From Brenneria salicis ATCC 15712 = DSM 30166 (GTDB lineage: Bacteria; Pseudomonadota; Gammaproteobacteria; Enterobacterales; Enterobacteriaceae): a stretch of DNA of 64,000 nt. Under the pieces are notes generated by a model. That model was not told the DNA's origin, made no database searches, and was given only the letters and a program-made list of their open reading frames with translations. Position numbers and translations under genes: made by a program. Below are positions 19,386 through 29,713 of the stretch, piece after piece. How positions within the stretch are numbered: position 1 is the first letter of the stretch; every line of letters begins with the position of its first letter. The stretch is from NCBI RefSeq assembly GCF_003315515.1, contig NZ_QNRY01000010.1, positions 1-64,000 of the forward strand. The letters run 5' to 3'.

Positions 19386-20209
19386 TACTCATCCACCGGG
19401 CAACTGATACGTGAGTCATAAAGATAGGGGCCGGGAAACATGGCGAGCGACTGGCTGTAACTGACCAGACCGGTGACCGGCACATAACGGTGCATCACCA
19501 CGGCGGCGGGCTCCAGATTGTAATAAGGCGCATCATCATGATGAAAATAAGGCACCTGATGCACCGTGCCGGGTACGCTCGCGATCATCGCCTGACGATA
19601 TTGCGTCATGATTAAGCGGTGGGTGTGACCGCAGAATACCCTGCTCAGTTGCGGGAAACGTTCAATCAAGGCCAGTAACGCCTCACCGTTTTCACAGGCG
19701 ATGGGGTCCATCTGCGCGGAACCGAGGGGAAGCGGCGGATGGTGCATAAAAACCGCCGTTTCACGCGCCGGATGCCCCGTCAGTTGCTGCTCCAGCCAGT
19801 CCAGCGTTGCTGGCGTCAACCAGCCTTTGGATTGTCCAGCCAGACTGGAATCGATAAACAGCAGACGCAGGGGAAAATCGTCCACCGCGTAACGGATATT
19901 TTCCGGGTCATCACCCAGTAAAGGACACAGCGGGCGCATGGCATTCAGAAAATGGCGCTTGTCATCATGATTGCCGGGGATCACATACAGCGGGTAATCC
20001 AGCATCCGCAACACACGTTGCGCCACCTGATACTCTTGCGGACGTCCGCAGTTGACGATATCGCCGCTTATCACCACCGCATCAGGGCGCTCACGCAATG
20101 CATTCAACTGATTGACGACTTCGGCATTCTTCTCATTAACATCAATAAATTCATACAGCTTGCGGCCTTCACTGCGAAAATGCAGATCGGAAATCTGTGC
20201 CAGTAACAT
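19385..20209 (-). CDS. gpdQ: Glycerophosphodiesterase, GpdQ-type metallophosphoesterase
   Basis: 274 residues, the same length as Enterobacter aerogenes GpdQ and very similar to it. Hydrolyses glycerophosphodiesters such as glycerophosphoethanolamine. All binuclear-metal ligands fall at the GpdQ positions: D8 and H10 (ISDLHF), D50 (SGDIVN), N80 (PGNHDD), H156 (MHHPP), H195 and H197 (CGHTHR). No signal peptide, so cytoplasmic. Embedded in the ABC operon between the second permease and the ATPase genes, which implies it processes the imported compound. It is unrelated in fold to UgpQ, which fills this place in the E. coli ugp operon. Confidence 0.93.
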   Translation of the reverse strand: MLLAQISDLHFRSEGRKLYEFIDVNEKNAEVVNQLNALRERPDAVVISGDIVNCGRPQEYQVAQRVLRMLDYPLYVIPGNHDDKRHFLNAMRPLCPLLGDDPENIRYAVDDFPLRLLFIDSSLAGQSKGWLTPATLDWLEQQLTGHPARETAVFMHHPPLPLGSAQMDPIACENGEALLALIERFPQLSRVFCGHTHRLIMTQYRQAMIASVPGTVHQVPYFHHDDAPYYNLEPAAVVMHRYVPVTGLVSYSQSLAMFPGPYLYDSRISCPVDE

Positions 20210-20221
20210 AACGCCAACCTC

Positions 20222-21067
20222 TTATTTAATGCCTGAAAAACCAAAACTGCTCAGAAACTGCTTCTGAAACAGCACAAACGCCAGCATCAGCGGCAGACAC
20301 ACCAGCAGCGTTCCGGCGCAGATCAACCCCCACTGCCCGCCGGATTCCGCGCCCATGGCGAACGACACCAGACCGATGGTCAGCACCTGTTTGTCGGGAT
20401 CGTTAAGCACCATCAGCGGCCAGAGATATTCATTCCAGTGATAGGTAATACTGACGGTGGCGAAAGCCAGAATCGCGGGCCAGGTCATGGGGATAAGCAC
20501 GTGAAACACCACCTGCCACCAGCGGCATCCTTCCATCAGCGCCGCCTCTTCAATTTCTTTGGCGATATTGAGAAATGCCTGACGCATCAGGAACACGCCA
20601 AACGCTGAGGCGAAATACGGCATCATCACGCCGGTCAATGTGTTCAACAACCCCAGTTGTTTCAGCGTCATCATGTTCGGCACCATCATCACCACCGGCA
20701 TGATCATCATTTGGATCAATAGCAGGTAAAACAACAATGTTTTGCCGCGAAACTGGTGATACGCGAAGATATATCCGGCGGTGGTGATCGTCACAAGCTG
20801 TACCAGAAAGGTGCCCAGCGCAAAGATCACGGTATTGGCGTAAAGACGCAGCCAGTCGGCGCTATCCCACGCATCGCGAAAGTTATCCAGCGTCAACGGC
20901 AAGCGAGGCGAGAGCGAGGCCATATCACTGCCGAAACTGCTGGCGCTGACGGAAGATGAGAGCATCCAGATAAACGGGCTGATCCACAGAACGGCGGCGC
21001 AAAGCAACAACAGCGGCAGCGTAAAGCGCGTGGCGACACGCAACGGATGGCGGTGTTCAACGCTCAT
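20222..21067 (-). CDS. ABC transporter permease, UgpE-like
   Basis: 281 residues, about six membrane segments, binding-protein-dependent inner-membrane permease family. The EAA loop that contacts the ATPase is visible as EEAALMEGCRWWQVVFHVLIP. Starts MSVEHRHPLRVATRF, overlapping the end of the upstream permease by 11 bp. Pairs with the UgpA-like subunit to form the translocation pore. Confidence 0.92.
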   Translation of the reverse strand: MSVEHRHPLRVATRFTLPLLLLCAAVLWISPFIWMLSSSVSASSFGSDMASLSPRLPLTLDNFRDAWDSADWLRLYANTVIFALGTFLVQLVTITTAGYIFAYHQFRGKTLLFYLLLIQMMIMPVVMMVPNMMTLKQLGLLNTLTGVMMPYFASAFGVFLMRQAFLNIAKEIEEAALMEGCRWWQVVFHVLIPMTWPAILAFATVSITYHWNEYLWPLMVLNDPDKQVLTIGLVSFAMGAESGGQWGLICAGTLLVCLPLMLAFVLFQKQFLSSFGFSGIK

Positions 21068-21983
21068 AATGCGCCCCTTTTTCCAGCACTTTCAGGTTGA
21101 TGATGGAAAACGCAAACAGCAGCACCAGCGTCAAAAAGGTGGCGGCGGAGGCTTTGCCGAGATCGTGGGTATCGTTCGCCAGATCCTGAATATAGTAGAG
21201 CAGCACGGTGGTGGCGTTATTCGGCCCGCCGCGCGTCATGACCGCGACGTGGTCGATCTGCGTAATAGCGTAAATAAAGGCGATCGTCACCACAAACGCG
21301 ATGGTTGGCCGCAACAACGGCAGCGTGACATAGAAAAAAACCTGACGTCTCGACGCGCCTTCCATCAGCGCGGCTTCACGCGCCGAAGTGGAAATGGATT
21401 GTAAACCGGCGAGGAAAAACAGCATGTAGTAACCGGCGAATTTCCAGATGCCGATAACGCTTACCGCCACCAGCGCGCTGTCGCTCATGCCCAGATAGTT
21501 GTTATTCATCGGCCCGAACACCTGCGCCAGATAATAATCCAGCAGGCCAAGCCCCGGCATGAAAATGAACAGCCACAGCGTCGCCGCGCTCACCAGGGGA
21601 ATGATCATCGGGAAGAAAAACGCGGTGCGCAGCCAGCGGTTGAGGCGCGTATTTTCCCACAACGCCACCGCCAGCACTAACGCCAGCAATACGCCGGGGA
21701 TCACCGTCATCAGGATGTACAGCACATTGTTCAGCAATGCCTGCCAGAACACATCGTCATGCAACAGGCGGATAAAATTATCCAGACCGATAAAGCGCGG
21801 TTGATCGGCGTTCAGCCGGGTGTCATACAAACTGTCGATAACCGAACGCAACAGCGGGAAATAAGTGAAAGCGAAGAGAAAAACCAGCGTCGGCAGCAAC
21901 ACCAGGTAAGGAAAGTATTTTGCACGCATAAGCATTTGCCACATCGTGTGAAACACAGAGGCATTACCATAGAGAGCTTGCAT
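21057..21983 (-). CDS. ABC transporter permease, UgpA-like
   Basis: Up to 308 residues with six membrane segments (first: YLVLLPTLVFLFAFTYF). The EAA loop is AREAALMEGASRRQVFFYVTLP. First gene of the operon. The start is uncertain: ATGs at 21983, 21944 and 21935 all lack a clear ribosome binding site, and a start at 21935 (MLMRAKYFPYL) would fit the family length better. The promoter should lie in 21984-22085. Confidence 0.88.
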   Translation of the reverse strand: MQALYGNASVFHTMWQMLMRAKYFPYLVLLPTLVFLFAFTYFPLLRSVIDSLYDTRLNADQPRFIGLDNFIRLLHDDVFWQALLNNVLYILMTVIPGVLLALVLAVALWENTRLNRWLRTAFFFPMIIPLVSAATLWLFIFMPGLGLLDYYLAQVFGPMNNNYLGMSDSALVAVSVIGIWKFAGYYMLFFLAGLQSISTSAREAALMEGASRRQVFFYVTLPLLRPTIAFVVTIAFIYAITQIDHVAVMTRGGPNNATTVLLYYIQDLANDTHDLGKASAATFLTLVLLFAFSIINLKVLEKGAHYER

Positions 21984-22085
21984 GTCAGCGAGGCGTCAAT
22001 TTAGTGACAGTTTGTTTTCAGTAAGAAAATATTCTCTTGCGAATTATTAATTCTAGTGGCAATCGAGACATGATAAAGCAGGATG

Positions 22086-22120
22086 TAAAAAAGGGCCGCT
22101 CCCGTGAGAAGAGCGGCCCT
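22086..22120 (-). terminator. Terminator of the gcvTHP operon
   Basis: AGGGCCGCTC (22092-22101) pairs with GAGCGGCCCT (22111-22120) around a 9-base loop. On the minus strand the stem is followed by TTTTTT, giving a strong rho-independent terminator just downstream of gcvP. Confidence 0.92.
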
Positions 22121-22147
22121 GGTCCAATGTATTAATCAGCCTGGCAT

Positions 22148-25021
22148 TTACGTGTAGTCGGATACCGGCACGCAAGAGCAGAACAGATTACGGTCGCCGT
22201 AAACATCATCCAGACGTTTTACGCTCGGCCAGTATTTATGTTCGCTTCCCGCCGGAAACACCGCCAACTCGCGGCTGTACGGATGCGTCCAGTCGGCGAC
22301 CAGCTCCGCCTGCGTATGCGGCGCGTTCACCAGTGGGTTGTCCGCCAGCGGCCACTCGCCTTGTTCCACACGATCAATTTCTGTTCGGATCGCCAGCATT
22401 GCGTCGATAAAGCGATCCAACTCCACCTGACTCTCTGACTCCGTCGGCTCGACCATCAATGTTCCCGCAACCGGGAATGACATGGTTGGCGCATGGAAAC
22501 CGTAGTCGATCAGGCGTTTGGCGATATCCATTTCACTGATGCCGCTGCTCTCTTTCAGCGGGCGGATATCGAGAATACATTCATGCGCCACGCGGCCATC
22601 CCGCCCGGTATAGAGCACCGGATACGCGGATTGCAGCCGGACGGCGATATAGTTGGCGTTGAGGATCGCCATCTGGCTTGCCTGTTTCAGCCCTTGCGCC
22701 CCCATCATGCGGATATACATCCAACTGATCGGCAAAATAGATGCGCTGCCGAACGGTGCGGCTGATACCGCGCCCTGCCCGGTCAGAACGCCGTCGATTT
22801 TCACTACCTGATGCCCCGGCACGAACGGCGCCAGATGCGCTTTAACGCCAATCGGCCCCATGCCCGGCCCGCCGCCGCCGTGCGGAATACAGAACGTTTT
22901 ATGCAGGTTGAGGTGAGACACGTCCGCGCCAATATAACCCGGCGTGGTAATGCCGACTTGCGCGTTCATGTTGGCGCCATCCAGATAAACCTGGCCGCCA
23001 TACTGATGCACAATCTGGCACACCTCGCGGATGGTTTCTTCGTAAACGCCGTGCGTAGAAGGATAGGTCACCATGATGCAAGCCAGATGCTCGCCCGCCG
23101 TCTGTGCTTTTTCGCGTAGATCGTGCAGATCGATATTGCCCTGCTTATCGCAGGCCACCACCACCACATTCATACCCGCCATTTGTGCTGACGCCGGATT
23201 GGTGCCGTGCGCGGAACTGGGGATCAGGCAGATATTACGCGCCGCCTGATGACGGCTTTCATGATAGCAGCGGATCGCCAGCAGACCGGCGTACTCGCCC
23301 TGCGCGCCCGAATTGGGCTGCATACAGATCGCATCATACCCCGTCAGTTGCACCAGCCAACCGGAAAGCTGTTCGATCATCTGACGATAGCCAAGCGCCT
23401 GCTCTGGCGGACAAAACGGATGCAACTCGGCAAACTCCGGCCAGGTAATCGGCAACATTTCCGCCGCCGCATTCAGCTTCATGGTGCAAGAACCCAGCGG
23501 GATCATCGCCTGATTGAGCGCCAAATCTTTTCGCTCCAGACGATGCAGATAGCGCATCATTTCAGTTTCACTGTGATAACGATTAAAAACCGGGTGCGCC
23601 AAAATCGCCTCGCTGCGCTGTAAGGCGGCGGGAATAGAGTCCGATTGCCGGCTGACCGCCGCGTCAAGCGTGTCGATATCCAGTCCGTGGGCGTCGCCCA
23701 GCAGCACGGCAAACAGCGCCTGCACCTCTTCACGCGTGGTGGTTTCATCCAGCGTTATGCCGACCGCGCCGTCCAGATCGCCCCGCAGGTTGATGCCGAA
23801 ACTCAGCGCCCGGCCAAGCACCGCGTTTTTATCCGCTGCCTCGACCGTCAGGGTATCAAACCAGGTTTGATGACGCAGCGTCATCCCCGTCTGACGCAGG
23901 CCCAGCGCCAGAATATCCGTCAGACGATGAATGCGTCCGGCAATGCGCTTCAATCCTTCCGGGCCGTGGAAAACGGCATACAGAGCCGCGATGTTGGCCA
24001 GCAGCACCTGAGAGGTACAGATATTGGAGTTGGCTTTTTCACGGCGGATATGCTGCTCGCGGGTCTGCATCGCCATACGCAATGCGGTATTACCGGCGGC
24101 GTCACGCGAGACGCCGATAATCCGGCCCGGCATGGCGCGTTTATGTTCATCGCGGCAGGCAAAAAAGGCCGCGTGCGGGCCGCCGTATCCCATCGGCACG
24201 CCAAAACGCTGGGCAGAGCCGAAAACGATATCCGCGCCTTGTTTGCCCGGCGCGGTCAGCGCGACCAGCGCCATGATATCGGCGGCGACACAGCTAATCA
24301 CCTTACGATTTTTCAGTTGCGCCATCAGGTTGCGGTAATCGTGCAGTTCGCCCGTGGTGCCCGCCAGTTGCAACAACACGCCGAATACCGCGTCGTCATC
24401 CAGCGCCGCCGGCGCGTTGCCCACCACCACGTCAAAACCAAACGCATGAGCACGCGTGCGCACGACATCCAGAGTTTGCGGATGAACATCGTCAGCCACA
24501 AAGAATCGGTTGGCCTGCTTCAGTTTGCTGATGCGTTTTGCCATCGCCATCGCCTCCGCCGCCGCGGTCGCTTCGTCCAGCAACGAGGCCGAAGCCAGTT
24601 CCAGCCCGGTTAAATCCTGTGTGACCTGTTGAAAATTCAGCAATGCTTCCAGACGCCCTTGCGACACTTCCGGCTGATAGGGCGTATAAGCCGTGTACCA
24701 GCCTGGGTTTTCCAGCACGTTACGCAGGATCACCGGCGGCATCAGCACCGCGCTGTATCCCATGCCGATATAGTTTTTATACCGCTGATTACGACTGGCG
24801 ATGGCTTTCAACTCAGTCAACGCCTGATGCTCGCCGGTCGCCTCGCCGACCGCGGGCGGGCTGGGCAATTGAATATCAGCCGGCACAATCTGCCGGATTA
24901 ACGCATCCAGTGACGCCGCGCCGACCACGGACAGCATATGCTGCTGTTGGCTGGCGGAAGGACCGATATGGCGTTCCACGAAAGCGCCGTCATGTTCAAG
25001 TTGGCTGAGAGTCTGAGTCAT
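22148..25021 (-). CDS. gcvP: Glycine dehydrogenase (decarboxylating), P protein
   Basis: 957 residues from [22 protein letters not shown] (25021), identical in length to E. coli GcvP; the longer open frame to 25051 is not used by the family. PLP enzyme that decarboxylates glycine and transfers aminomethyl to lipoyl-GcvH. The PLP lysine is in [21 protein letters not shown], and the glycine-rich loop beside it is intact. Third gene of gcvTHP, separated from gcvH by a hairpin with a T-run. Confidence 0.98.
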   Translation of the reverse strand: MTQTLSQLEHDGAFVERHIGPSASQQQHMLSVVGAASLDALIRQIVPADIQLPSPPAVGEATGEHQALTELKAIASRNQRYKNYIGMGYSAVLMPPVILRNVLENPGWYTAYTPYQPEVSQGRLEALLNFQQVTQDLTGLELASASLLDEATAAAEAMAMAKRISKLKQANRFFVADDVHPQTLDVVRTRAHAFGFDVVVGNAPAALDDDAVFGVLLQLAGTTGELHDYRNLMAQLKNRKVISCVAADIMALVALTAPGKQGADIVFGSAQRFGVPMGYGGPHAAFFACRDEHKRAMPGRIIGVSRDAAGNTALRMAMQTREQHIRREKANSNICTSQVLLANIAALYAVFHGPEGLKRIAGRIHRLTDILALGLRQTGMTLRHQTWFDTLTVEAADKNAVLGRALSFGINLRGDLDGAVGITLDETTTREEVQALFAVLLGDAHGLDIDTLDAAVSRQSDSIPAALQRSEAILAHPVFNRYHSETEMMRYLHRLERKDLALNQAMIPLGSCTMKLNAAAEMLPITWPEFAELHPFCPPEQALGYRQMIEQLSGWLVQLTGYDAICMQPNSGAQGEYAGLLAIRCYHESRHQAARNICLIPSSAHGTNPASAQMAGMNVVVVACDKQGNIDLHDLREKAQTAGEHLACIMVTYPSTHGVYEETIREVCQIVHQYGGQVYLDGANMNAQVGITTPGYIGADVSHLNLHKTFCIPHGGGGPGMGPIGVKAHLAPFVPGHQVVKIDGVLTGQGAVSAAPFGSASILPISWMYIRMMGAQGLKQASQMAILNANYIAVRLQSAYPVLYTGRDGRVAHECILDIRPLKESSGISEMDIAKRLIDYGFHAPTMSFPVAGTLMVEPTESESQVELDRFIDAMLAIRTEIDRVEQGEWPLADNPLVNAPHTQAELVADWTHPYSRELAVFPAGSEHKYWPSVKRLDDVYGDRNLFCSCVPVSDYT

Positions 25022-25079
25022 TACGAAAATTTCCTGCGTAAAACATGCCATTGCCCTGGTTTGATAGCAGGCAAGGGAA

Positions 25080-25113
25080 CAAAAAAACGCCCCGGCTTAG
25101 CGGAGTCCGGGGC
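25080..25113 (-). terminator. Hairpin with T-run between gcvH and gcvP
   Basis: GCCCCGG and CCGGGGC (25089-25095 and 25107-25113) form a stem which on the minus strand is followed by a run of about eight T. It looks like a rho-independent terminator inside the operon and probably lowers gcvP relative to gcvTH. Confidence 0.75.
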
Positions 25114-25120
25114 GCAGTCA

Positions 25121-25513
25121 TTATTCATCTTCTTCCAGCGAGGCCTGATAGCTTTCAGCATCAAGCAGTTCATTCAGATCAGACTCATCGGACGATCTGA
25201 TACGGAACAGCCAGCCATCACTATACGGCGCGCTGTTAACCAGTTCAGGCGCGTTTTCCAGTTCTTCATTGACTTCGATAATCTCACCGCTGATCGGCGC
25301 ATAAATATCAGAAGCCGCTTTTACCGATTCGGCGACCGCGCAATCATCGCCAGCCGCGACGATCGTACCGACCTCCGGCAGATCGATAAACACCATATCG
25401 CCTAACAATTCCTGCGCGTGATCGGTAATTCCCACGCTGTAAACACCTTCACCTTCTGACAGCACCCACTCATGCGAAGCGGTATATTTTAGTTCTGCTG
25501 GTACATCGCTCAT
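25121..25513 (-). CDS. gcvH: Glycine cleavage system H protein
   Basis: 130 residues from [17 protein letters not shown] at 25513, with GAGGGTGG just upstream. The lipoyl-carrier protein shuttles the aminomethyl group between GcvP, GcvT and the L protein. The lipoylated Lys is in [13 protein letters not shown]. The open frame continues upstream to 25663 through the end of gcvT in another frame, which is coincidental. Confidence 0.98.
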   Translation of the reverse strand: MSDVPAELKYTASHEWVLSEGEGVYSVGITDHAQELLGDMVFIDLPEVGTIVAAGDDCAVAESVKAASDIYAPISGEIIEVNEELENAPELVNSAPYSDGWLFRIRSSDESDLNELLDAESYQASLEEDE

Positions 25514-25547
25514 TGCCACCCTCTCTTTCTTTTCCTTCACAAAACGG

Positions 25548-26666
25548 TTAATACTGCACAATGGGTTTCCCGGCGCGGACAAAACCGGGTTTGGTGATAT
25601 GCACAGGTAGCTCACGATTGCGGATCTGGACGATAGCTTGCTCACCAATGCCCGCCGGGACACGCGCCAATGCTATGCTTACGCCGAGCGTCGGTGAAAA
25701 CGATCCGCTGGTAATGACCCCTTCCTGCATCACACCATCACTATCAGTAAAGCGCACAGGTAAATCATTACGCAACACGCCTTTTTCGGTCATCACCAGT
25801 CCGACCAATTGATCGCCGCCTTTTTCACGCTGTTTTTCCAGCGCTTCGCGGCCGATAAACTGACGATCCTGCGGTTGCCAGGCGATGGTCCAATCCATGT
25901 TGGCGGCAAGCGGGGAGACGCCTTCATCCATATCCTGACCATAGAGATTCATCCCGGCTTCCAGCCGCAAGGTGTCGCGGGCGCCTAACCCACAGGGCTT
26001 AACCCCGGCGGCGGACAGTTGTTGCCAGAAGCTCGCCGCCTGTTCCTGTGGCAGCGCAATTTCATAACCGGCTTCGCCGGTGTAACCCGTCGTGGCAATG
26101 AAGAAATCATGTGCCTGCATGCCAAAAAATGGCTTCATGCCGGCAATGCGCCTAATCTGATCGTCATCCAATGCGTTATGCGCTTTCAGCACCGATTGTA
26201 CTTTTTCCTGCGCCGTTGGCCCCTGTACCGCGATCAGCGCCAGATCGCCGCGCTCATGAATCTTCACCATAAACGGCTCGGCGTGTTCGGTGATCCAGGC
26301 CAGATCTTTTTCCCGCGTGGCGGAGTTCACCACCAACCGGAAATCATTTTCCGTCAGAAAATAGACGATCAGATCGTCTATCACGCCGCCGGAGGCATTC
26401 AGCATGCCGGAGTATAACGCCTTACCCGGCTGCGTCAGTTTGGCGACATCATTGGCCAGCAGATAGCGGAGAAACTCACGCGTTCTGGCGCCGTGCAAAT
26501 CCACAATCGTCATATGGGACACATCAAACATACCGGCATCGCGACGTACAGTGTGATGTTCATCCAACTGAGAGCCATAATGCAGCGGCATCATCCAGCC
26601 GTGAAAATCAACCATTTTGGCGCCGGACGCCAGATGCTGCGGGTACAACGGAGTCTGCTTTACCAT
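25548..26666 (-). CDS. gcvT: Aminomethyltransferase (glycine cleavage T protein)
   Basis: 372 residues; E. coli GcvT is 364. Transfers the methylene group to tetrahydrofolate and releases ammonia. Starts [24 protein letters not shown] with AGAGGA upstream. Folate-site segments such as [27 protein letters not shown] and [19 protein letters not shown] are clear. First gene of gcvTHP. No glycine riboswitch was recognised in the leader; E. coli controls this operon through GcvA, Lrp and PurR. Confidence 0.97.
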   Translation of the reverse strand: MVKQTPLYPQHLASGAKMVDFHGWMMPLHYGSQLDEHHTVRRDAGMFDVSHMTIVDLHGARTREFLRYLLANDVAKLTQPGKALYSGMLNASGGVIDDLIVYFLTENDFRLVVNSATREKDLAWITEHAEPFMVKIHERGDLALIAVQGPTAQEKVQSVLKAHNALDDDQIRRIAGMKPFFGMQAHDFFIATTGYTGEAGYEIALPQEQAASFWQQLSAAGVKPCGLGARDTLRLEAGMNLYGQDMDEGVSPLAANMDWTIAWQPQDRQFIGREALEKQREKGGDQLVGLVMTEKGVLRNDLPVRFTDSDGVMQEGVITSGSFSPTLGVSIALARVPAGIGEQAIVQIRNRELPVHITKPGFVRAGKPIVQY

Positions 26667-27969
26667 TTTTTTCCTCTGTCGCTGTTATGCGCCTTGTCAG
26701 GGGGAGAAAAGACATGACGCAAACGATACCTTAGAGATGAACTTATCATCGAAAGCCCCGGTTAACCACCCGCTTATTCATAAGTAAAAATATATACTTC
26801 ATTAAAATAATGTAGAGATGCATTTTAAATGCATGGTCATTAAATCTATATAAAACAAATAAACAGAATAATAAATCATAAAAATTAAATTTTTTATGAT
26901 TTTATCTTAAAAAAATAGAGTGGGTTAGAAAGCCCTCGATCGTTAATGCCGCCTTAAGGATTAGATTATATAATGCGAAAATGATGTAAAATTAGATTAT
27001 TTCAAGCATGTATTCCACCCTGCCGCGTATAATTCTGCCGCACAAATAAAAAAGAATAGATTGTTAAATCAATAATATAAAGCCGAATGAAGAGTTAACA
27101 GGCAAACAATAAGTAAGGTAGATAAAATTCAGGAGACGTGATGTATTTACCTCACCTTAAAAAAACGACATTTTTTATAACACAAGCAATCATTTTAATT
27201 AACATAACTAAAGGATATTATTTCTTTGTCGGTTTATTTATGGAAAAAAAACAAAAACACATCATGTTTAATATTTTTTTCTATCTATCCGCTCAATGAC
27301 TTTAATTAAAAAAACATCCGGCAACTTTCGATAAAACATGACAAATGCACATAACAATAATATGTAGTAGTCGAATCTTCTATTATCACCTCATAAATCC
27401 CTATATTTACCGACAAACAAACAATCGAAACAAGCGATCAAAACAACAAATAAAACAGGTTTAACCTATCAAACAAGCAGATATCGATCGGTATAAATGA
27501 TTTGTTTTAAAATCTCTTTTTGTTTCTAATTCTGCTTATCTAAAAATAAAAAAATAATCAATTTAATCAAATATTCATCATACCTTAATTTGTATAAAAC
27601 AATGGTTGATCATTATTTTTATCGAAGGGAATAAATAAATACAACTATATAATAATTAAGGAAATACTTATTATCATGAATAACGCGGCCTCATAAGATG
27701 AAAAAGTAATAGCGGCAGACAGTAATTAGCAGGATAATAATTTTTAAAGTAATAAAATGGACACCTCAACTTAGTTACTTATTAATGCATGAATATCACT
27801 CCGTTATTTTTTCATAAAAAAACGGCGGAGACTTATATTTTACTTAAGGCTTTCTCTTTGACTATCACACCCAGACTTCCATGACTGTGCGTAAGCGCCG
27901 TTATGGTTGAACGCTGTAGTTATATCATGAGACTTTTATTTTAATTAACTAACTATCGGAGAAACGGTA
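26667..27969. other. 1.3-kb AT-rich intergenic region before the tad pilus locus
   Basis: From about 26760 to 27960 the sequence is dominated by A and T with many poly-A and poly-T tracts, in sharp contrast to both sides. The first 90 bp hold the gcvT leader and promoter. The rest contains one small ORF with a good ribosome binding site (27141-27299), an imperfect hairpin near 27801-27826 and the flp promoter region. Such curved AT-rich DNA is a typical H-NS target; this is inference. Confidence 0.7.
27141..27299 (+). CDS. Possible small membrane protein (52 aa), unrecognised
   Basis: Starts MYLPHLKKTTFFITQA and ends FYLSAQ. An ideal ribosome binding site, AGGAG, lies five bases before the ATG. 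A hydrophobic stretch (about residues 9-34) could be one membrane segment, followed by a basic EKKQKH patch. I do not recognise a family. The codon use is AT-rich like the surrounding DNA, so the frame could be chance; the ribosome binding site is the main argument for it. Confidence 0.35.
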   Translation: MYLPHLKKTTFFITQAIILINITKGYYFFVGLFMEKKQKHIMFNIFFYLSAQ

Positions 27970-28161
27970 ATGCGTAATTTTTTTAAGGCATTGAAAAAGG
28001 ATGATCGCGGTGTATCTGCATTGGAATATGCCATTCTTGCAGGTGTATTGGTTGTAGTAATTGTCGCTGGGGTTACACAATTCGGTAATGATGTGAAAAC
28101 AGTCTTCACTGACGCCGGGCAGAGTGTCAAAACTGCGGTAAGTAATGCCAGTAACCAGTAA
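27970..28161 (+). CDS. flp: Flp family type IVb pilin
   Basis: 63-residue prepilin, MRNFFKALKKDDRGVSALEYAILAG. A basic leader ends in Gly, and the processing site G/VSALEYA contains the conserved Glu and Tyr of Flp pilins. A single hydrophobic helix (about residues 20-38) follows. Major subunit of the tad-encoded adhesive pilus. Ribosome binding site GGAGAAACGG. The first gene of the tad locus, so probably the most strongly expressed. Confidence 0.95.
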   Translation: MRNFFKALKKDDRGVSALEYAILAGVLVVVIVAGVTQFGNDVKTVFTDAGQSVKTAVSNASNQ

Positions 28162-28174
28162 TACAAATCCATAA

Positions 28175-28681
28175 ATGATGATTCCCGTCATAAAGTTGAC
28201 GGTATTAGTGTTGCTGGCAGGCCTGTTTGCGCTGCTGGCACACGCCGACCTGACTCGGCGCCGTCTGCCAAACCGCTGGATTGCATATTATGCCTTGCTC
28301 TTTCCCTTTTACGCCTGGGGTATGGAGATGGGGTGGATGCAGCTCATTGGCCACGGTGTGACGGCGCTGACGACATTCCTGCTGCTGTTGCCGCTATTCA
28401 TTCGCGGCGGCATCGGCGGCGGAGATGTCAAATTAGGTACGGTAGTGATGCTGTGGGCAGGGGTATCGTCCTTAGCATCCGTGCTGGTTGTCGTAAGTCT
28501 GGCAGGGGCATTGCTGGGCATGGCGGGCTGGTTGACAGATAAATTCTGCTCGTCGCAAACCGCCTCAGAGACGGCATGGCGGACAGCGTTGTCCGCACGT
28601 CGCGGCGTACCTTATGGCGTTGCGCTGGTATGCGGAGGAATAACCGCGCTGGCGGAGCAATACGGTTGGATACCGACTTAA
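28175..28681 (+). CDS. tadV: Prepilin peptidase TadV/CpaA
   Basis: 168-residue polytopic A24 aspartic peptidase of the inner membrane that cleaves the leader of Flp and of the TadE/TadF pseudopilins. The two catalytic Asp residues are in HADLTRRRLPN (about residue 25) and the GxGD-type motif GGIGGGDVKLG (about residue 88). Starts 13 bp after flp. Confidence 0.93.
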   Translation: MMIPVIKLTVLVLLAGLFALLAHADLTRRRLPNRWIAYYALLFPFYAWGMEMGWMQLIGHGVTALTTFLLLLPLFIRGGIGGGDVKLGTVVMLWAGVSSLASVLVVVSLAGALLGMAGWLTDKFCSSQTASETAWRTALSARRGVPYGVALVCGGITALAEQYGWIPT

Positions 28682-28786
28682 ACCACCGTTACTCATTAGC
28701 AAAAACCAGGATGGTCTCTCTATGTTTACGTTTACTTATTTCCCTCATTCACACGTTGTATCAGTCAAATCGGGAGCGGCCAGCCA

Positions 28787-29713
28787 ATGTCCTCGCTCCT
28801 GAAGTTTGCCCTGATTCTGCTCGCCGCCGCCGTACTGACAGTGATCGTCCGAATGCTGTTCGTCAGCGGCTCAGACGAGAATATTTCCCGTGATGATAAC
28901 ATCCGGGTACGCGTGGCGGCGGCGACCTTACCGGCCGGCTTGTTGATGCGCGAAGGCGATCTCAGTTGGAAAACCTATGCAAAATCCCAACTGCCGAAAG
29001 GCGCGTTGGTTGAAGGCAGCGACGACGCCATTCTGTACGGCGCGCTGGTGCGCAGACAGGTGGCCGCGGGTACGCCCATTACCGCCGAAGACATTATTCG
29101 GCCCAACGCGCCAGGCTTTCTGGCCGCCGTGCTGAAACCCGGCTCGCGCGCCGTTTCCGTGCCGATTGACGATGTCTCCGGCAACGCCGGGTTGATCCAG
29201 CCGGGCGATTTCGTCGACATCATTCTGACGCAGCGTCTCCATCAGGCGGAAAACAGCCTGAATGCCAAGAATCGGCTGGTGGTCAGCGAAACGGTGGTGG
29301 AGCGGGTACGCGTGATTGCCGTCGGTTCGGAATTCCAACGCCGAATCGATGAAAACAGCAAACCAAACCGCGCCAGAACCGTCACCATTGAAGTCGCGCA
29401 ACGCGTGGCGGAGGCCGTCACAGTCGCCGCTCAACTCGGCAGCCTGTCGATGGCGCTGCGCAGTTTCGCGGTGGAAGACCGCAATATGCTCACCGATAAC
29501 GATCCACTGGTAAAAACCGCGTCCGTCGTGGCGTGGAGCAGCGATCTCAGTAAAGAAAACCAGCCGGTATGGGGAAACGATATCTCACGCGCACTATCGG
29601 GAGAACAGGACGCTTCAGCAGAAAAACAGCCCCCTTCGTTAACCTCTCACCGGGTCATCATTTTGCGCGGTAGCCAACGACAGGAACAGGAATTTACCAC
29701 CTATGCACGTTAA
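28787..29713 (+). CDS. rcpC: Flp pilus assembly protein RcpC/CpaB
   Basis: 308 residues. One N-terminal membrane anchor (LLKFALILLAAAVLTVIV), then a SAF/CpaB domain (about residues 45-110, VRVAAATLPAGLLMREGDLSW) and the conserved PGSRAVSVPIDDVSGNAGLIQPGDFVDI. A periplasmic component thought to assist the RcpA secretin. Its end overlaps the rcpA start by 11 bp. Between tadV and this gene 105 bp hold no other clear gene. Confidence 0.93.
   Translation: MSSLLKFALILLAAAVLTVIVRMLFVSGSDENISRDDNIRVRVAAATLPAGLLMREGDLSWKTYAKSQLPKGALVEGSDDAILYGALVRRQVAAGTPITAEDIIRPNAPGFLAAVLKPGSRAVSVPIDDVSGNAGLIQPGDFVDIILTQRLHQAENSLNAKNRLVVSETVVERVRVIAVGSEFQRRIDENSKPNRARTVTIEVAQRVAEAVTVAAQLGSLSMALRSFAVEDRNMLTDNDPLVKTASVVAWSSDLSKENQPVWGNDISRALSGEQDASAEKQPPSLTSHRVIILRGSQRQEQEFTTYAR

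Noticed and set aside
23645..24613. Plus-strand open frame (322 codons) opposite gcvP
   Set aside because: Antisense to an intact gcvP; Arg/His/Gln-rich shadow sequence.
26667..26760. Glycine riboswitch before gcvT
   Set aside because: The leader is only some tens of bases before AT-rich DNA and shows no tandem aptamer-like G+C helices; enterobacteria use GcvA instead.
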